A DNA stretch of 64,000 bases from Methylopila turkensis (lineage in GTDB: Bacteria > Pseudomonadota > Alphaproteobacteria > Rhizobiales > Methylopilaceae). Below are positions 45,089 to 54,804 of this stretch, piece after piece (position 1 is the stretch's first letter; each line of letters begins with the position of its first letter). Below the pieces are notes generated by a model that searched no databases, was not told the origin of the DNA, and was given only the letters and a program-made list of their open reading frames with translations. Location of the stretch: the NCBI RefSeq assembly GCF_027922325.1, contig NZ_BSFL01000003.1, positions 496,001 through 560,000 on the forward strand, written 5' to 3'. Both the position numbers and the translations under genes were made by a program.

Positions 45089-45104
45089 ATGACAGCGCTG
45101 TCAT
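45089..45104. promoter_or_regulatory. Operator 1 of the otn locus (perfect 16-bp palindrome)
   Basis: ATGACAGCGCTGTCAT is its own reverse complement, and it lies 43 bp upstream of the lacI-type start. The central GC dyad fits a LacI-family site. The extended 19-mer 45086-45104 is the exact inverse of 45121-45139. Confidence 0.82.
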
Positions 45105-45120
45105 CACGACGCTTGCATCA

Positions 45121-45136
45121 ATGACAGCGCTGTCAT
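45121..45136. promoter_or_regulatory. Operator 2 of the otn locus (identical palindrome)
   Basis: This is the same perfect palindrome as at 45089-45104, with centres exactly 32 bp (about three helical turns) apart, 38 bp upstream of the ltnD start at 45175. An in-frame ATG lies within it, which argues against that upstream start for ltnD. Confidence 0.82.
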
Positions 45137-45174
45137 ATGGCGTAATGCGCAATTTCAGGACCGAGGACGCAGCC

Positions 45175-46092
45175 ATGGCCGCCGGGCTCCCGCCGAAAAC
45201 GATCGCCGTCATCGGGCTCGGCTCCATGGGCTTCGGGATCGCCGCCTCGCTCGCCCGCGCCGGACACGCCGTCACCGGCTGCGACATCGATCCGGCGCTC
45301 GTCGCACGCTTCGCCGGGGAGCACGGCTTGGGCGCCGCCACCCCGCTCGAAGCCGCGAAGGGCGCCGACATCGTCGTCGCGGTCGTCGTCAACGCCGCCC
45401 AGACGCGCGCGGTGCTGCTCGGAAACGGCGGCGCGCTCGCCGCGGCGAAGCCCGGCGCGCTGGCGATCGCCTGCGCGACTATGTCTCCCGACGACGCGCG
45501 CACGATCGCGGCCGAGGTCGCGGCGACCGGCCATCTCTATCTCGACGCCCCGATCAGCGGCGGCGCGCAGCGCGCGGCGGAAGGCGCCCTCACGGTGCTC
45601 GCCTCCGGGTCGGACGCGGCCTTCGCCGCCGGCGAGCCCGCCCTCGCAGCCATGGCGGCGACGCTGCACCGGCTGGGCTCCGAGCCTGGCGTCGGCGCCG
45701 CCTTCAAGATGGTGAACCAGCTGCTCGCCGGCGTTCACATCGCCGCCGCCTGCGAGGCTCTGACCTTCGCGCAGCGTCTCGGGCTCGATCTCGCCAAGGT
45801 CTACGAGGTCATCACCGGCTCGGCCGGCAATTCGTGGATGTTCGAGAACCGCGGCCGCCACGTTGTCGAGGGCGACTACGCCCCCCGCAGCGCCGTCGAC
45901 ATCTTCGTCAAGGACCTCGGCATCGTCGCCGACATGTCGCGCGCCGCAAAATTTCCGACCCCGATGGCCGGCGCCGGCCTGCAGCTCTTTCTGATGACCG
46001 CCGCGGCCGGCATGGGCCGCGACGACGACGCCTCCGTCGCCCGCCTGTTCGCCCGCATCGCGGGCCTCGAGCTTCCGAACGCGCCGGACTGA
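45175..46092 (+). CDS. ltnD: NAD-dependent L-threonate dehydrogenase-like enzyme
   Basis: The 305-residue beta-hydroxyacid dehydrogenase has the Rossmann motif VIGLGSMGFGIA, the substrate-binding LDAPISGGAQRAAEG and the catalytic-Lys region GAAFKMVNQLLAG. Next to otnK, otnC and otnI this is the dehydrogenase that oxidises a tetronate to its 2-oxo form. The ATG at 45175 has GAGG eight bases upstream; earlier ATGs lie in the operator or lack a ribosome site. The preferred sugar acid is an inference. Confidence 0.9.
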   Translation: MAAGLPPKTIAVIGLGSMGFGIAASLARAGHAVTGCDIDPALVARFAGEHGLGAATPLEAAKGADIVVAVVVNAAQTRAVLLGNGGALAAAKPGALAIACATMSPDDARTIAAEVAATGHLYLDAPISGGAQRAAEGALTVLASGSDAAFAAGEPALAAMAATLHRLGSEPGVGAAFKMVNQLLAGVHIAAACEALTFAQRLGLDLAKVYEVITGSAGNSWMFENRGRHVVEGDYAPRSAVDIFVKDLGIVADMSRAAKFPTPMAGAGLQLFLMTAAAGMGRDDDASVARLFARIAGLELPNAPD

Positions 46093-46165
46093 CCGGCCCG
46101 ACCCCGCATCGACCCGTCACCGGCCGCACCGAACGACGCGCCGGAACGGTCGCAAGGAGACGCCC

Positions 46166-47470
46166 ATGACGACCGCTTCCCTCGCCGACGCGCCGGCCGA
46201 GACCGAGTTCGCCGCCGCCACCTACCGCAAGGTGTTCTGGCGCCTCGTGCCCTTCCTGATGCTGCTCTACGTGATCGCCTACCTCGATCGCGTGAACGTC
46301 GGCTTCGCCAAGTTGCAGATGTCCGGCGACCTCGGCTTCAGCGAGACGGTGTTCGGCCTTGGCGCCGGCCTGTTCTTCATCGGCTATTTCCTGTTCGAGG
46401 TGCCCTCGAACATCCTGCTCCACAAGCTCGGCGCGCGGGTCTGGATCGCGCGCATCATGGTGACCTGGGGCGTGATCTCGGCCTGCTTCTGGTTCGTGGA
46501 GACCGCGTGGCAGTTCTACGCCCTGCGCTTCCTGCTGGGCCTCGCCGAAGCCGGCTTCTATCCCGGCATCATCCTCTACATCACCTACTGGTTCCCCTCG
46601 CATCAGCGCGCCCGCATCATCGCGGTGTTCATGGCGGCGATCCCGGTTTCCGGCATCTTCGGCGGGCCGCTGTCGGGCTGGATCATGGACGCCTTCAATG
46701 GCGTCGGCGGCCATGCCGGGTGGCAGTGGATGTTCCTGCTGGAGGCCGCGCCTGCGGTGCTGCTCGGCGTCGTCGTGTTCTTCTATCTCGACGACCGCGT
46801 CCGCGACGCGAAGTGGCTCAACGACGAGGAGAAGGCGCAAATCGCGCGCGACATCGCCGCCGACCATCAGGGCAAGACCTCGGAGGCCTCGTTCGGCGCC
46901 GTGGTCCGCGACCCGCGCATCTGGGCGATGGCGTTCATCTACTTCTGCATCGTCATGGGCCAGTACGGCCTGACCTTCTGGCTGCCGACGCTGGTCAAGG
47001 GCAGCGGCGTGCAGGGCAACCTGATGATCGGCCTGATCAGCGCGATCCCGTTCCTGGTGGCGGTCGTGGTGATGATCCTGTGCGGCCGCAGCGCCGACCG
47101 CATGCGCGAGCGGCGCTGGCACCTGATCGTCCCGGCGCTGATCGGCGCGGTCGGCTTCGTGATCTCCGCGACCGCCGGCAGCCCGCTGATCGGCATCGTG
47201 GCGCTGTCGGCGGCCGCCGCCGGCGTGCTGACCTGCTCGCCGCTGTTCTGGTCGCTGCCCACCGCCTTCATCAGCGGGGCGGCCGCGGCGTCGGGCATCG
47301 CGATCGTCAACTCGGTCGGCAATCTCGCGGGCTTCGTCAGCCCCTACGCCATCGGCGCCCTGCGCGACGCGACCCAGAGCACGGCCGCCGGCATGTACAT
47401 GCTCGCCGGCATGCTGACGATCGCCGCGATCGCGATCTACCTCACGCCGGCGAAGCTGGTGAACCGCTGA
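46166..47470 (+). CDS. MFS transporter, anion:cation symporter (ACS) type
   Basis: The 434-residue, 12-helix permease has the ACS-family loop YLDRVNVGFAKLQM after helix 1, the N-terminal-half signature LGLAEAGFYPGIILYITYWFP and the mid-protein break at about residues 200-230. Between ltnD and otnI it is the obvious importer of the four-carbon sugar acid. AAGGAG precedes the start at 46166, 73 bp after ltnD. Confidence 0.93.
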   Translation: MTTASLADAPAETEFAAATYRKVFWRLVPFLMLLYVIAYLDRVNVGFAKLQMSGDLGFSETVFGLGAGLFFIGYFLFEVPSNILLHKLGARVWIARIMVTWGVISACFWFVETAWQFYALRFLLGLAEAGFYPGIILYITYWFPSHQRARIIAVFMAAIPVSGIFGGPLSGWIMDAFNGVGGHAGWQWMFLLEAAPAVLLGVVVFFYLDDRVRDAKWLNDEEKAQIARDIAADHQGKTSEASFGAVVRDPRIWAMAFIYFCIVMGQYGLTFWLPTLVKGSGVQGNLMIGLISAIPFLVAVVVMILCGRSADRMRERRWHLIVPALIGAVGFVISATAGSPLIGIVALSAAAAGVLTCSPLFWSLPTAFISGAAAASGIAIVNSVGNLAGFVSPYAIGALRDATQSTAAGMYMLAGMLTIAAIAIYLTPAKLVNR

Positions 47471-47510
47471 CGCGTGACGCCCGCCGTCGCGTCGGAAACA
47501 CGCTCCGCGT

Positions 47511-47590
47511 CATGCCCCGGCTTGTCCGGGGCATGCTCTCGGTCCGCGAGCCGATCCAACCCTGGATCCCCCGGACAAGCCGGGGGATGA
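47511..47590. repeat. Dispersed palindromic repeat upstream of otnI
   Basis: There are two hairpins: 10-bp arms at 47511-47520 and 47526-47535, and 9-bp arms at 47566-47574 and 47580-47588, with loops CTTGT and ACAAG complementary to each other. It is related to the elements at 35657-35744 and 51081-51109. It lies between the transporter gene and otnI and may process the operon mRNA. Confidence 0.8.
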
Positions 47591-47632
47591 CGCGCGTCAG
47601 ATGACCCACGCGTTTCATTTCCGGAGGTATCA

Positions 47633-48409
47633 ATGCCCCGCTTCGCCGCCAACCTGACGATGATGTTCAACGAGCGGCCGTTCCTCGACCGCTTCGCCGC
47701 CGCGGCCGACGCTGGTTTCACCGCGGTCGAGTTCCTGTTCCCCTACGACCACGCGCCGGACGTGGTGGCGGCGAAGCTTCAGGCGGCGGACCTGACCCAG
47801 GCGCTGTTCAACATGCCGCCCGGCGACTGGGCGGCGGGCGAGCGCGGGATCGCGGCGCTCCCCGGCCGTGAGGCCGAGTTCGACGCGGGCGTCGACACGG
47901 CGATGGCCTACGCCGAGGCGACCGGCGTGAAGCGGCTGCACATGATGGCGGGCCTGGTCCCGGCCGACGATCCGGCCGCGAACGCCGCCTACCGCCGCGC
48001 GGTCCGCGTCGCCGCGGAAAAGCTCGCCGAAAAGGGCGTCGACCTTCTGCTCGAGCCGATCAACGGCCGCGACATGCTGGGCTACTTCCTGAACGACTTC
48101 GGCAAGGCCGCGGAGATCATCGCCGAGCTCAATCTCCCGAACGTGAAGCTTCAGTACGACGTCTACCACCGCCAGATCCTCCACGGCGACGTGCTGGTCT
48201 CGCTGGAGGCGATGCTGCCGATCGTCGGCCACGTCCAGATCGCCTCCGTGCCGAAGCGCAACGAGCCGAACACCGGCGAACTCAACGACAGCGCGATCTT
48301 CGCGGCGCTCGACCGGCTCGGCTACGACGGCTTCGTCGGCTGCGAATACCGGCCCGCCGGCGTGACCGAGGACGGGCTCGGCTGGCTCCGGCCGCATCAG
48401 GCCAGCTGA
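47633..48409 (+). CDS. otnI: 2-oxo-tetronate isomerase (hydroxypyruvate isomerase family)
   Basis: The 258-residue TIM-barrel isomerase starts FAANLTMMFNERPFLDRFAAAA. It has VEFLFPYDHAPD, metal-binding LLLEPINGRDMLGYFL and VKLQYDVYHRQI, and ends GCEYRPAG. In the four-carbon acid sugar pathway OtnI converts 2-oxo- to 3-oxo-tetronate, the substrate for OtnK. A hydroxypyruvate isomerase (hyi) is the main alternative, but the otn neighbours decide. Confidence 0.9.
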   Translation: MPRFAANLTMMFNERPFLDRFAAAADAGFTAVEFLFPYDHAPDVVAAKLQAADLTQALFNMPPGDWAAGERGIAALPGREAEFDAGVDTAMAYAEATGVKRLHMMAGLVPADDPAANAAYRRAVRVAAEKLAEKGVDLLLEPINGRDMLGYFLNDFGKAAEIIAELNLPNVKLQYDVYHRQILHGDVLVSLEAMLPIVGHVQIASVPKRNEPNTGELNDSAIFAALDRLGYDGFVGCEYRPAGVTEDGLGWLRPHQAS

Positions 48410-48467
48410 GGCCGGCTTTCGTCCTTCGGCACGCTTCCGGCGACGCGACGGACGCTCTGCCGCCGGG

Positions 48468-48487
48468 TTGACATACGCCTCGTATGT
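48468..48487 (+). promoter_or_regulatory. Palindromic promoter element upstream of the RidA gene
   Basis: TTGACA (48468-48473) overlaps a perfect inverted repeat, ACATACG-CCT-CGTATGT (48471-48487). The arrangement of a -35 hexamer built into a 7-bp dyad suggests a repressor-controlled promoter (TetR-type spacing). A clear -10 box is not seen; a weak candidate is ATCTAG at 48491. Confidence 0.5.
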
Positions 48488-48541
48488 ACGATCTAGGCGG
48501 AACCGGGACCTATGTCGTCGATCCTGCAAAGGAGCCTTCCC

Positions 48542-48934
48542 ATGCCCAAACGCGACGCGGTGTTTCCCGCCGGACGGCAGGCCATCTACGAGCGCGACCT
48601 CTACTCCGCGGCGATCCGCTCGGGCGACCTGCTGTTCGTCTCCGGCCAAGTCGGGTCGCGCGAGGACGGCTCGCCGGAACCGGTGTTCGTCGACCAGGTC
48701 CGCCGCGCCTTCGACAATCTCGACGCGGTGCTGAAGGCCGCCGGCGCGACTTTCGAGGACGTGGTCGACGTGACCTCCTTCCACACCGACCCGGCGACGC
48801 AGTGGGATGACGTGCAGAAGGTGCGCAAGGAGCGGATCGGCGAAGCGCCCTACCCCAACTGGACCGCGATCGGCGCGACCTGGCTCGGCGGGTTCGATTT
48901 CGAGATCAAGGCGATCGCGCGCATCCCCTCCTGA
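48542..48934 (+). CDS. RidA family protein (enamine/imine deaminase-like)
   Basis: The 130-residue protein has RSGDLLFVSGQVGSREDGSPE, FDNLDAVLKAAGATFEDVVDV and the C-terminal YPNWTAIGATWLGG, a YjgF/RidA trimer fold. The usual catalytic Arg in the KxRxxxxG region (around ATQWDDVQKVRKERIGEAPYP) may be present as KVRKERIG but is not aligned with certainty. AAAGGAG precedes the ATG at 48542. The palindromic promoter suggests dedicated regulation. Confidence 0.87.
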   Translation: MPKRDAVFPAGRQAIYERDLYSAAIRSGDLLFVSGQVGSREDGSPEPVFVDQVRRAFDNLDAVLKAAGATFEDVVDVTSFHTDPATQWDDVQKVRKERIGEAPYPNWTAIGATWLGGFDFEIKAIARIPS

Positions 48935-48994
48935 ACGACTTCGGCGCCGACTCGCGCTACAAACGCGGCTCCCGCAACCCCGCCGGACAGCACG

Positions 48995-50086
48995 ATGCGC
49001 TGGTCGCCGCAGCAGGACGATGCGCTCGCCGCCGTGGCCGACTGGCTGCGCCGGCCGCGCGATCAGGTCTTCCGCCTGTTCGGCTACGCCGGAACGGGCA
49101 AGACCACGCTCGCCCGCCACCTCGCCGAGGACATGGACGGCGACGTCGCCTTCGGCGCCTACACCGGCAAGGCGGCGCTCGTCATGCGCTCCAAGGGCTG
49201 CGAGGGCGCCTCCACCATCCACGCCATGATCTACCGCCCGCGCGGCGGCGACGAGGAGGGCCCCTCCTTCTCGCTGAACCGGGACGGCTCGGCCGCAAAG
49301 GCCGACCTGATCGTGATCGACGAGTGCTCGATGGTGGACGAGGAGCTCGGTCGCGACCTGCTCTCCTTCGGCAAGAAGGTGCTGGTGCTGGGCGACCCGG
49401 CCCAGCTCCCGCCGGTGAAGGGCGGCGGCTTCTTCACCGAGGCCGAGCCCGACGCCATGCTGACGGAGGTCCATCGCCAGGCGGTCGACGACCCGATCAT
49501 CCGCATGTCGCTGACGGTCCGCGAGGGCCAGGAGCTCGACGCCGGCGTCTACGGCGAGAGCCGGGTCATCTCCCGCCGGGACATCAAGACCGAGGACGTC
49601 ACCGGCGCCGACCAGGTGCTCGTGGGCATGAATCGCACCCGCCGGCTCTATAACAACCGGCTCCGGGAGCTGAAGGGCCTGCACGACCCGATGCCGGCGG
49701 TCGGCGACAAGCTGGTGTGCCTGCGCAACGACAAGACCAAGGGCCTGTTCAACGGCGGCACCTGGACGGTGCAGCGGCTGAAGGGGACCGACGCCACGCG
49801 CGTCAAGATGGACGTCACGCCGGAGGACGAAAGCTCCCGCCGATCGGTCAGCGTGTCGGTGCTGCGCGGCTTCTTCGAGGGCGAGGCGGAGGCGATCCCG
49901 TTCGCGCAGCGGCGGCGCTCCGACGAGTTCGACTACGGCTATGCGCTCACCGTCCACAAGGCCCAAGGGTCGCAGTGGGACGACGTGGTGCTGTTCGACG
50001 AGAGCTACGCCTTCCGCGAGCACCGGGCGCGCTGGCTCTACACCGGCCTGACGCGCGCCGCGAAGCGCGTCACCGTGGTGCGCTGA
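48995..50086 (+). CDS. SF1B DNA helicase (Dda/RecD-like)
   Basis: The 363-residue helicase has Walker A FGYAGTGKTTLARHL, Walker B LIVIDECSMVD, motif III GDPAQLPPV and the C-terminal UvrD_C-type motif YALTVHKAQGSQWDDVVLF, with YTGLTRAAKRVTVV at the end. The size and motif spacing match phage Dda-like helicases instead of RecD of RecBCD. There are no phage genes around it; similar chromosomal genes occur in many alphaproteobacteria. It lies 60 bp after ridA. Confidence 0.88.
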   Translation: MRWSPQQDDALAAVADWLRRPRDQVFRLFGYAGTGKTTLARHLAEDMDGDVAFGAYTGKAALVMRSKGCEGASTIHAMIYRPRGGDEEGPSFSLNRDGSAAKADLIVIDECSMVDEELGRDLLSFGKKVLVLGDPAQLPPVKGGGFFTEAEPDAMLTEVHRQAVDDPIIRMSLTVREGQELDAGVYGESRVISRRDIKTEDVTGADQVLVGMNRTRRLYNNRLRELKGLHDPMPAVGDKLVCLRNDKTKGLFNGGTWTVQRLKGTDATRVKMDVTPEDESSRRSVSVSVLRGFFEGEAEAIPFAQRRRSDEFDYGYALTVHKAQGSQWDDVVLFDESYAFREHRARWLYTGLTRAAKRVTVVR

Positions 50087-50213
50087 ACCCCGTCGCGCCG
50101 CAACGGTTTCAGGCCGTTTCAGGCATCTGGCGAGCCCTCGCGAAAAGGCCTATATTTCCCTGAACGAGACCAAGACGACGCTTCAAGCGCGCCTGATCCA
50201 AGGGAGACGTCCG

Positions 50214-51071
50214 ATGTCCTTCTCTCCACGTTCGTCCGGCCTGAACGGCGTCCGTCTGGCGGCGGCGTTCGGCCTCGCCGCTGCGCTCGTCGCCGCGCCC
50301 GCGCTCGCCGCGCCCGGAACCGACCAGAACACCGACAAGACCTTCGAAACGTTCCGCAAGGACGCCTTCGGCGACAAGGCGATCGAGCGCGACAGCGCTC
50401 TGCTGACGATCGACGCGCCGATCCGCGCCGAGGACGCCGCCGTGGTTCCGATCGACGTCAACGTGACCCTGCCGAAAGACGATCCCCGCACCGTCAAGGC
50501 GGTGACGCTGATCGTCGACGAGAACCCCTCCCCCGTCGCCGCCACCTTCACGCTCGGCCAGGAGCGGCGCGAGTTCGCGCTCTCGACGCGGCTCCGGGTG
50601 AACGCCTACTCGTCCGTGCGCGCCGTGCTCGAGACCAGCGACGGCCAGCTCCACATGGCGGCCCGCTTCGTGAAGGCGAGCGGCGGCTGCTCGGCGCCCG
50701 CGCTGAAGGACGAGGACCAGGCGATGGCCAATCTCGGCCAGCTCAAGTTCCGCCCCGCGGTCGCCAATGCGTCCGCCAAGCCGCGCGACGACGGCTCTTC
50801 GGACGCTCAGCTCATGATCCGCCACCCGAACTATTCCGGGCTGCAGATGGACCCGATCGACCGAACCTACATCCCCGCGCGCTTCGTCAACAAGATCGTC
50901 GTCAAGCAGGGCGAGGCCACCGTGTTCACGATGGAAGGCGGCATCTCGCTGAGCGAGGATCCGGCGATCCAGTTCTCCTACCTTCCGGGCGCCGCGCCCG
51001 TCACGGTGAACGCGCAGGACACCGAGGGCGTCCAGTTCTCCGGCGAGATGCAGGGCCGCCCGAAGTCCTGA
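50214..51071 (+). CDS. Quinoprotein dehydrogenase-associated SoxYZ-like carrier
   Basis: The 285-residue secreted protein has a signal peptide (AAAFGLAAALVAAPALAA). Its SoxY-like N-terminal half includes the Cys-containing GGCSAP (after AARFVKAS), and its SoxZ-like C-terminal half is LMIRHPNYSGLQMDPIDRT. Such fusion carriers are encoded near PQQ-dependent alcohol dehydrogenases and are thought to serve their redox relay. AAGGGAGACG lies upstream of the ATG. No dehydrogenase gene is in the window, but fae and a two-component block are close by. Confidence 0.87.
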   Translation: MSFSPRSSGLNGVRLAAAFGLAAALVAAPALAAPGTDQNTDKTFETFRKDAFGDKAIERDSALLTIDAPIRAEDAAVVPIDVNVTLPKDDPRTVKAVTLIVDENPSPVAATFTLGQERREFALSTRLRVNAYSSVRAVLETSDGQLHMAARFVKASGGCSAPALKDEDQAMANLGQLKFRPAVANASAKPRDDGSSDAQLMIRHPNYSGLQMDPIDRTYIPARFVNKIVVKQGEATVFTMEGGISLSEDPAIQFSYLPGAAPVTVNAQDTEGVQFSGEMQGRPKS

Positions 51072-51080
51072 GATCGCGGC

Positions 51081-51109
51081 GTCATCCTCGGGCTTGACCC
51101 GAGGATCCA
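51081..51109. repeat. Dispersed palindromic repeat (short form)
   Basis: GTCATCC followed by a hairpin with 9-bp arms (51084-51092 with 51098-51106) and loop CTTGA. It matches the half-unit of the repeat at 47511-47590. It lies just after the SoxYZ-like gene. Confidence 0.7.
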
Positions 51110-51153
51110 CCGGGCTCCGCCCCGTCCCGATCGGGGCCCATATCCCGCGACGT

Positions 51154-51182
51154 AAAAAGCCCGGCGAAGCGCCGGGCTTTTT
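51154..51182. terminator. Bidirectional rho-independent terminator
   Basis: There are perfect 13-bp arms (51154-51166 with 51170-51182) and a three-base loop, with AAAAA on one side and TTTTT on the other, so it can end both the SoxYZ-like transcript and the convergent minus-strand operon. Confidence 0.9.
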
Positions 51183-51215
51183 CATTCACTCGACCTCAGC
51201 GCCGCGGCTGCGGCG

Positions 51216-51557
51216 TCAGGGGAAACACTTGATCTCGGCCTCGGCCTGGGCGCGGCGGAGGTCGGCGACGATGTCGCGGAACTGGCCCGTGCTCCGGAAC
51301 ACCTCGGACGACTGCCCCGCGACCTGGTTCATCCGCAGGATCGTCTCCGCCTCCTCGTACTCCTTGTACGGAAGGATCGTGGCGATGGTGTCGATCGAGC
51401 AGGCGCAGTGCTCGAGCGACTGGCGGGTCTGCCCGTTCGAGGCCATGCAGCCGAAAATGTAGTCGGCTTTCACGACGGTGGTGTAGTCGCCGTCCACGTC
51501 CGCCGCCGCCGGGAAGGCGAAGGCGATGGCGACGGCTGCGAGAAGAGCGCGCCTCAT
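51216..51557 (-). CDS. Hypothetical secreted protein, last gene of the two-component operon
   Basis: The 113-residue protein has a signal peptide (ALLAAVAIAFAFPAAA). The mature helical protein has four cysteines (FGCMASNG, HCACSID, KCFP), suggesting disulfides or a small cofactor site. It overlaps the upstream gene by four bases. The function is not recognised. It lies in the methylotrophy-linked block, where it may be a periplasmic partner. Confidence 0.75.
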   Translation of the reverse strand: MRRALLAAVAIAFAFPAAADVDGDYTTVVKADYIFGCMASNGQTRQSLEHCACSIDTIATILPYKEYEEAETILRMNQVAGQSSEVFRSTGQFRDIVADLRRAQAEAEIKCFP

Positions 51558-52240
51558 TTGGCGTCGGCCTTGGCCGCGGCGACGCCCTGGAGCGTCAGGT
51601 TCTCGACCAGCAGCGGCGCCTCGGCGCCCTTCTTCGGCGTCACGGTGACGAGCTTGTAGAGACCGCCGGGAACCGCGTCGGAGAAGATCAGCTCGTAGGA
51701 GCGCTCCGCGAAGTCCTTGAACCTCTCGCGCTCGACGTCTTTCGTGAACGGCTTCAGCGTCACGCGCCAGCCGTCGACGCTGCGTCCGTCGAACTCGACC
51801 TTCACCGCTTCGACCACGCCGCCGTCGTTGATCGCGTCGCGCATGCGGTTGCGGATGTAATAGGGGCTGCCGCCCAGCACCTTCTGCATCTCGCGAACGT
51901 CCTGCTCGAGCAGCGCGATGACGACCGGATTGCCGGCGGTCCCGAGCGGACCTACGGTGCGCGCCCGGGAGCCGGTGAACATGTCGACGACGGCTTCCTT
52001 GCGCCCCTTCTCATCGTTCGAGAGCTTGAGCGTCACGCTGTCCTCGAAGGACGGCGACAGACCCTTGTCGTCGGTCTTGCGCTCGAAGCGGTAGGACAGC
52101 GCCGCGCCGGCGTCGATTTTCGCGAGATAGGGCTGCTCGAACACCAGCTCGACCGCCGTCGGCGCGGCGTAAGCGGGGCTCAGGAAGCAGAGAGCGGACA
52201 CGGCCGCAGCCGCGACGGCGCGGCTCGCAATCTTCAGCAT
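51554..52240 (-). CDS. Hypothetical secreted protein
   Basis: The 228-residue protein has a signal peptide (SRAVAAAAVSALCFLSPAYA). The mature part is beta-strand-rich, including FEQPYLAKIDAGAALSYRF, MFTGSRARTVGPLG and the C-terminal GGLYKLVTVTPKKG. It has no cysteines and no recognised catalytic motif. It looks like a lipid- or protein-binding periplasmic protein. The start at 52240 (MLKIASRAV) is used; 52258 is an alternative. It is encoded after the response regulator. Confidence 0.74.
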   Translation of the reverse strand: MLKIASRAVAAAAVSALCFLSPAYAAPTAVELVFEQPYLAKIDAGAALSYRFERKTDDKGLSPSFEDSVTLKLSNDEKGRKEAVVDMFTGSRARTVGPLGTAGNPVVIALLEQDVREMQKVLGGSPYYIRNRMRDAINDGGVVEAVKVEFDGRSVDGWRVTLKPFTKDVERERFKDFAERSYELIFSDAVPGGLYKLVTVTPKKGAEAPLLVENLTLQGVAAAKADAK

Positions 52241-52399
52241 GGGTATCGCCTTCCTCAACCTTGGGGGCTTCTCGGGCGCGCTTGAGCGTCGCCCACGCGA
52301 CCAGCGCGGCGGCCCCTTCCGGGAAGATTATGCACCGCCGAGGGACGTCACGCCAAGGGCGCAGCCGTTTCCCCTCGACCCGACGTTCGGACCGCCCCT

Positions 52400-53079
52400 T
52401 CAGCTGGCGGCGAACATGAAGCCCCTGCCCCGGACCGTCACGATAAGCCGGCCGCCGTCTGGAAGCGCCTCGCCGAGCTTGTGGCGGAGATAGCCGATGT
52501 AGACGTCGACCACGTTGAGAGAGGCGCCGCCATGGCCGGCCCAGAGCGCGGCGAAGATGTCGGCGCGGGCGAGCGGCTCGCCGGCGTGGCGCATCAGCAG
52601 CGCGAGCAGGTCGACCTCGCGCTCGGTCAAGCGCGCCGAGCCTTCCGAGGTGGTGACGACGCGCGTCTCCAGGTCGACGTCGAGCGGGCCGACGATCAGA
52701 TGGCGCTGGTCCGCGCCGTCGTTGTCGCGGCGCATCTCCTGAACCCTGACCCGCGCCAGCAGCTCCTCGAAATCGAACGGCTTTACGAGATAATCGTCCG
52801 CGCCTGCGAGCAGGCCTTCGGTGCGTTCGGACACGCTGGAGCGCGCGGACAGCATGATAATGGGCGCGCTCTGCCCGGCCGCCCTGAGCGCCTTGCACAC
52901 CTCGACGCCGGAGCGGCCGGGCAGCATCACGTCGAGGATGATGGCGCAGAACGGTTTGCTGGTCGCGACCGCGAGCGCCGCCTCACCATCTCCCACCAGC
53001 TCCACGTCGTAGCTCTCGGCCGCGAACCCGCGACGCAGAACGGAGCCGATGTCGGCGTCGTCTTCGACGATCAGGATGG

Positions 53080-53083
<4 letters not shown>
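52400..53083 (-). CDS. OmpR-family response regulator
   Basis: The 227-residue protein has a receiver domain with acidic pair VEDDAD, the phosphoacceptor Asp51 in IILDVMLPGRSG and the switch Lys in YLVKPFDFEELLARV. A winged-helix DNA-binding domain follows (LTEREVDLLALLMRHAG and VVDVYIGYLRHKLGE). It overlaps the histidine kinase gene by four bases. Given its neighbours it may control methanol/formaldehyde genes, as MxaX-, MxaB- or MxbM-type regulators do, but this is an inference. Confidence 0.92.
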
Positions 53084-54708
<1,625 letters not shown>

Positions 54709-54804
54709 CAGGCGATGCCCCCGGCGAAAGCGGCCCGGCGGAGCTCGCCGGGCCATGGGTCGGCGGCGCCGGCCGCGCGTTCGCCGCGCGACCGGCGCCT
54801 TTGC

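Noticed and set aside
45121-45174. ltnD start at ATG 45121 or 45145
   Set aside because: 45121 lies in the operator palindrome and 45145 has no ribosome site; 45175 has GAGG at good distance and the family start.
48995-50086. Phage origin of the Dda-like helicase
   Set aside because: No integrase, structural or lysis genes, no base-composition break and ordinary neighbours; similar chromosomal helicases are common.
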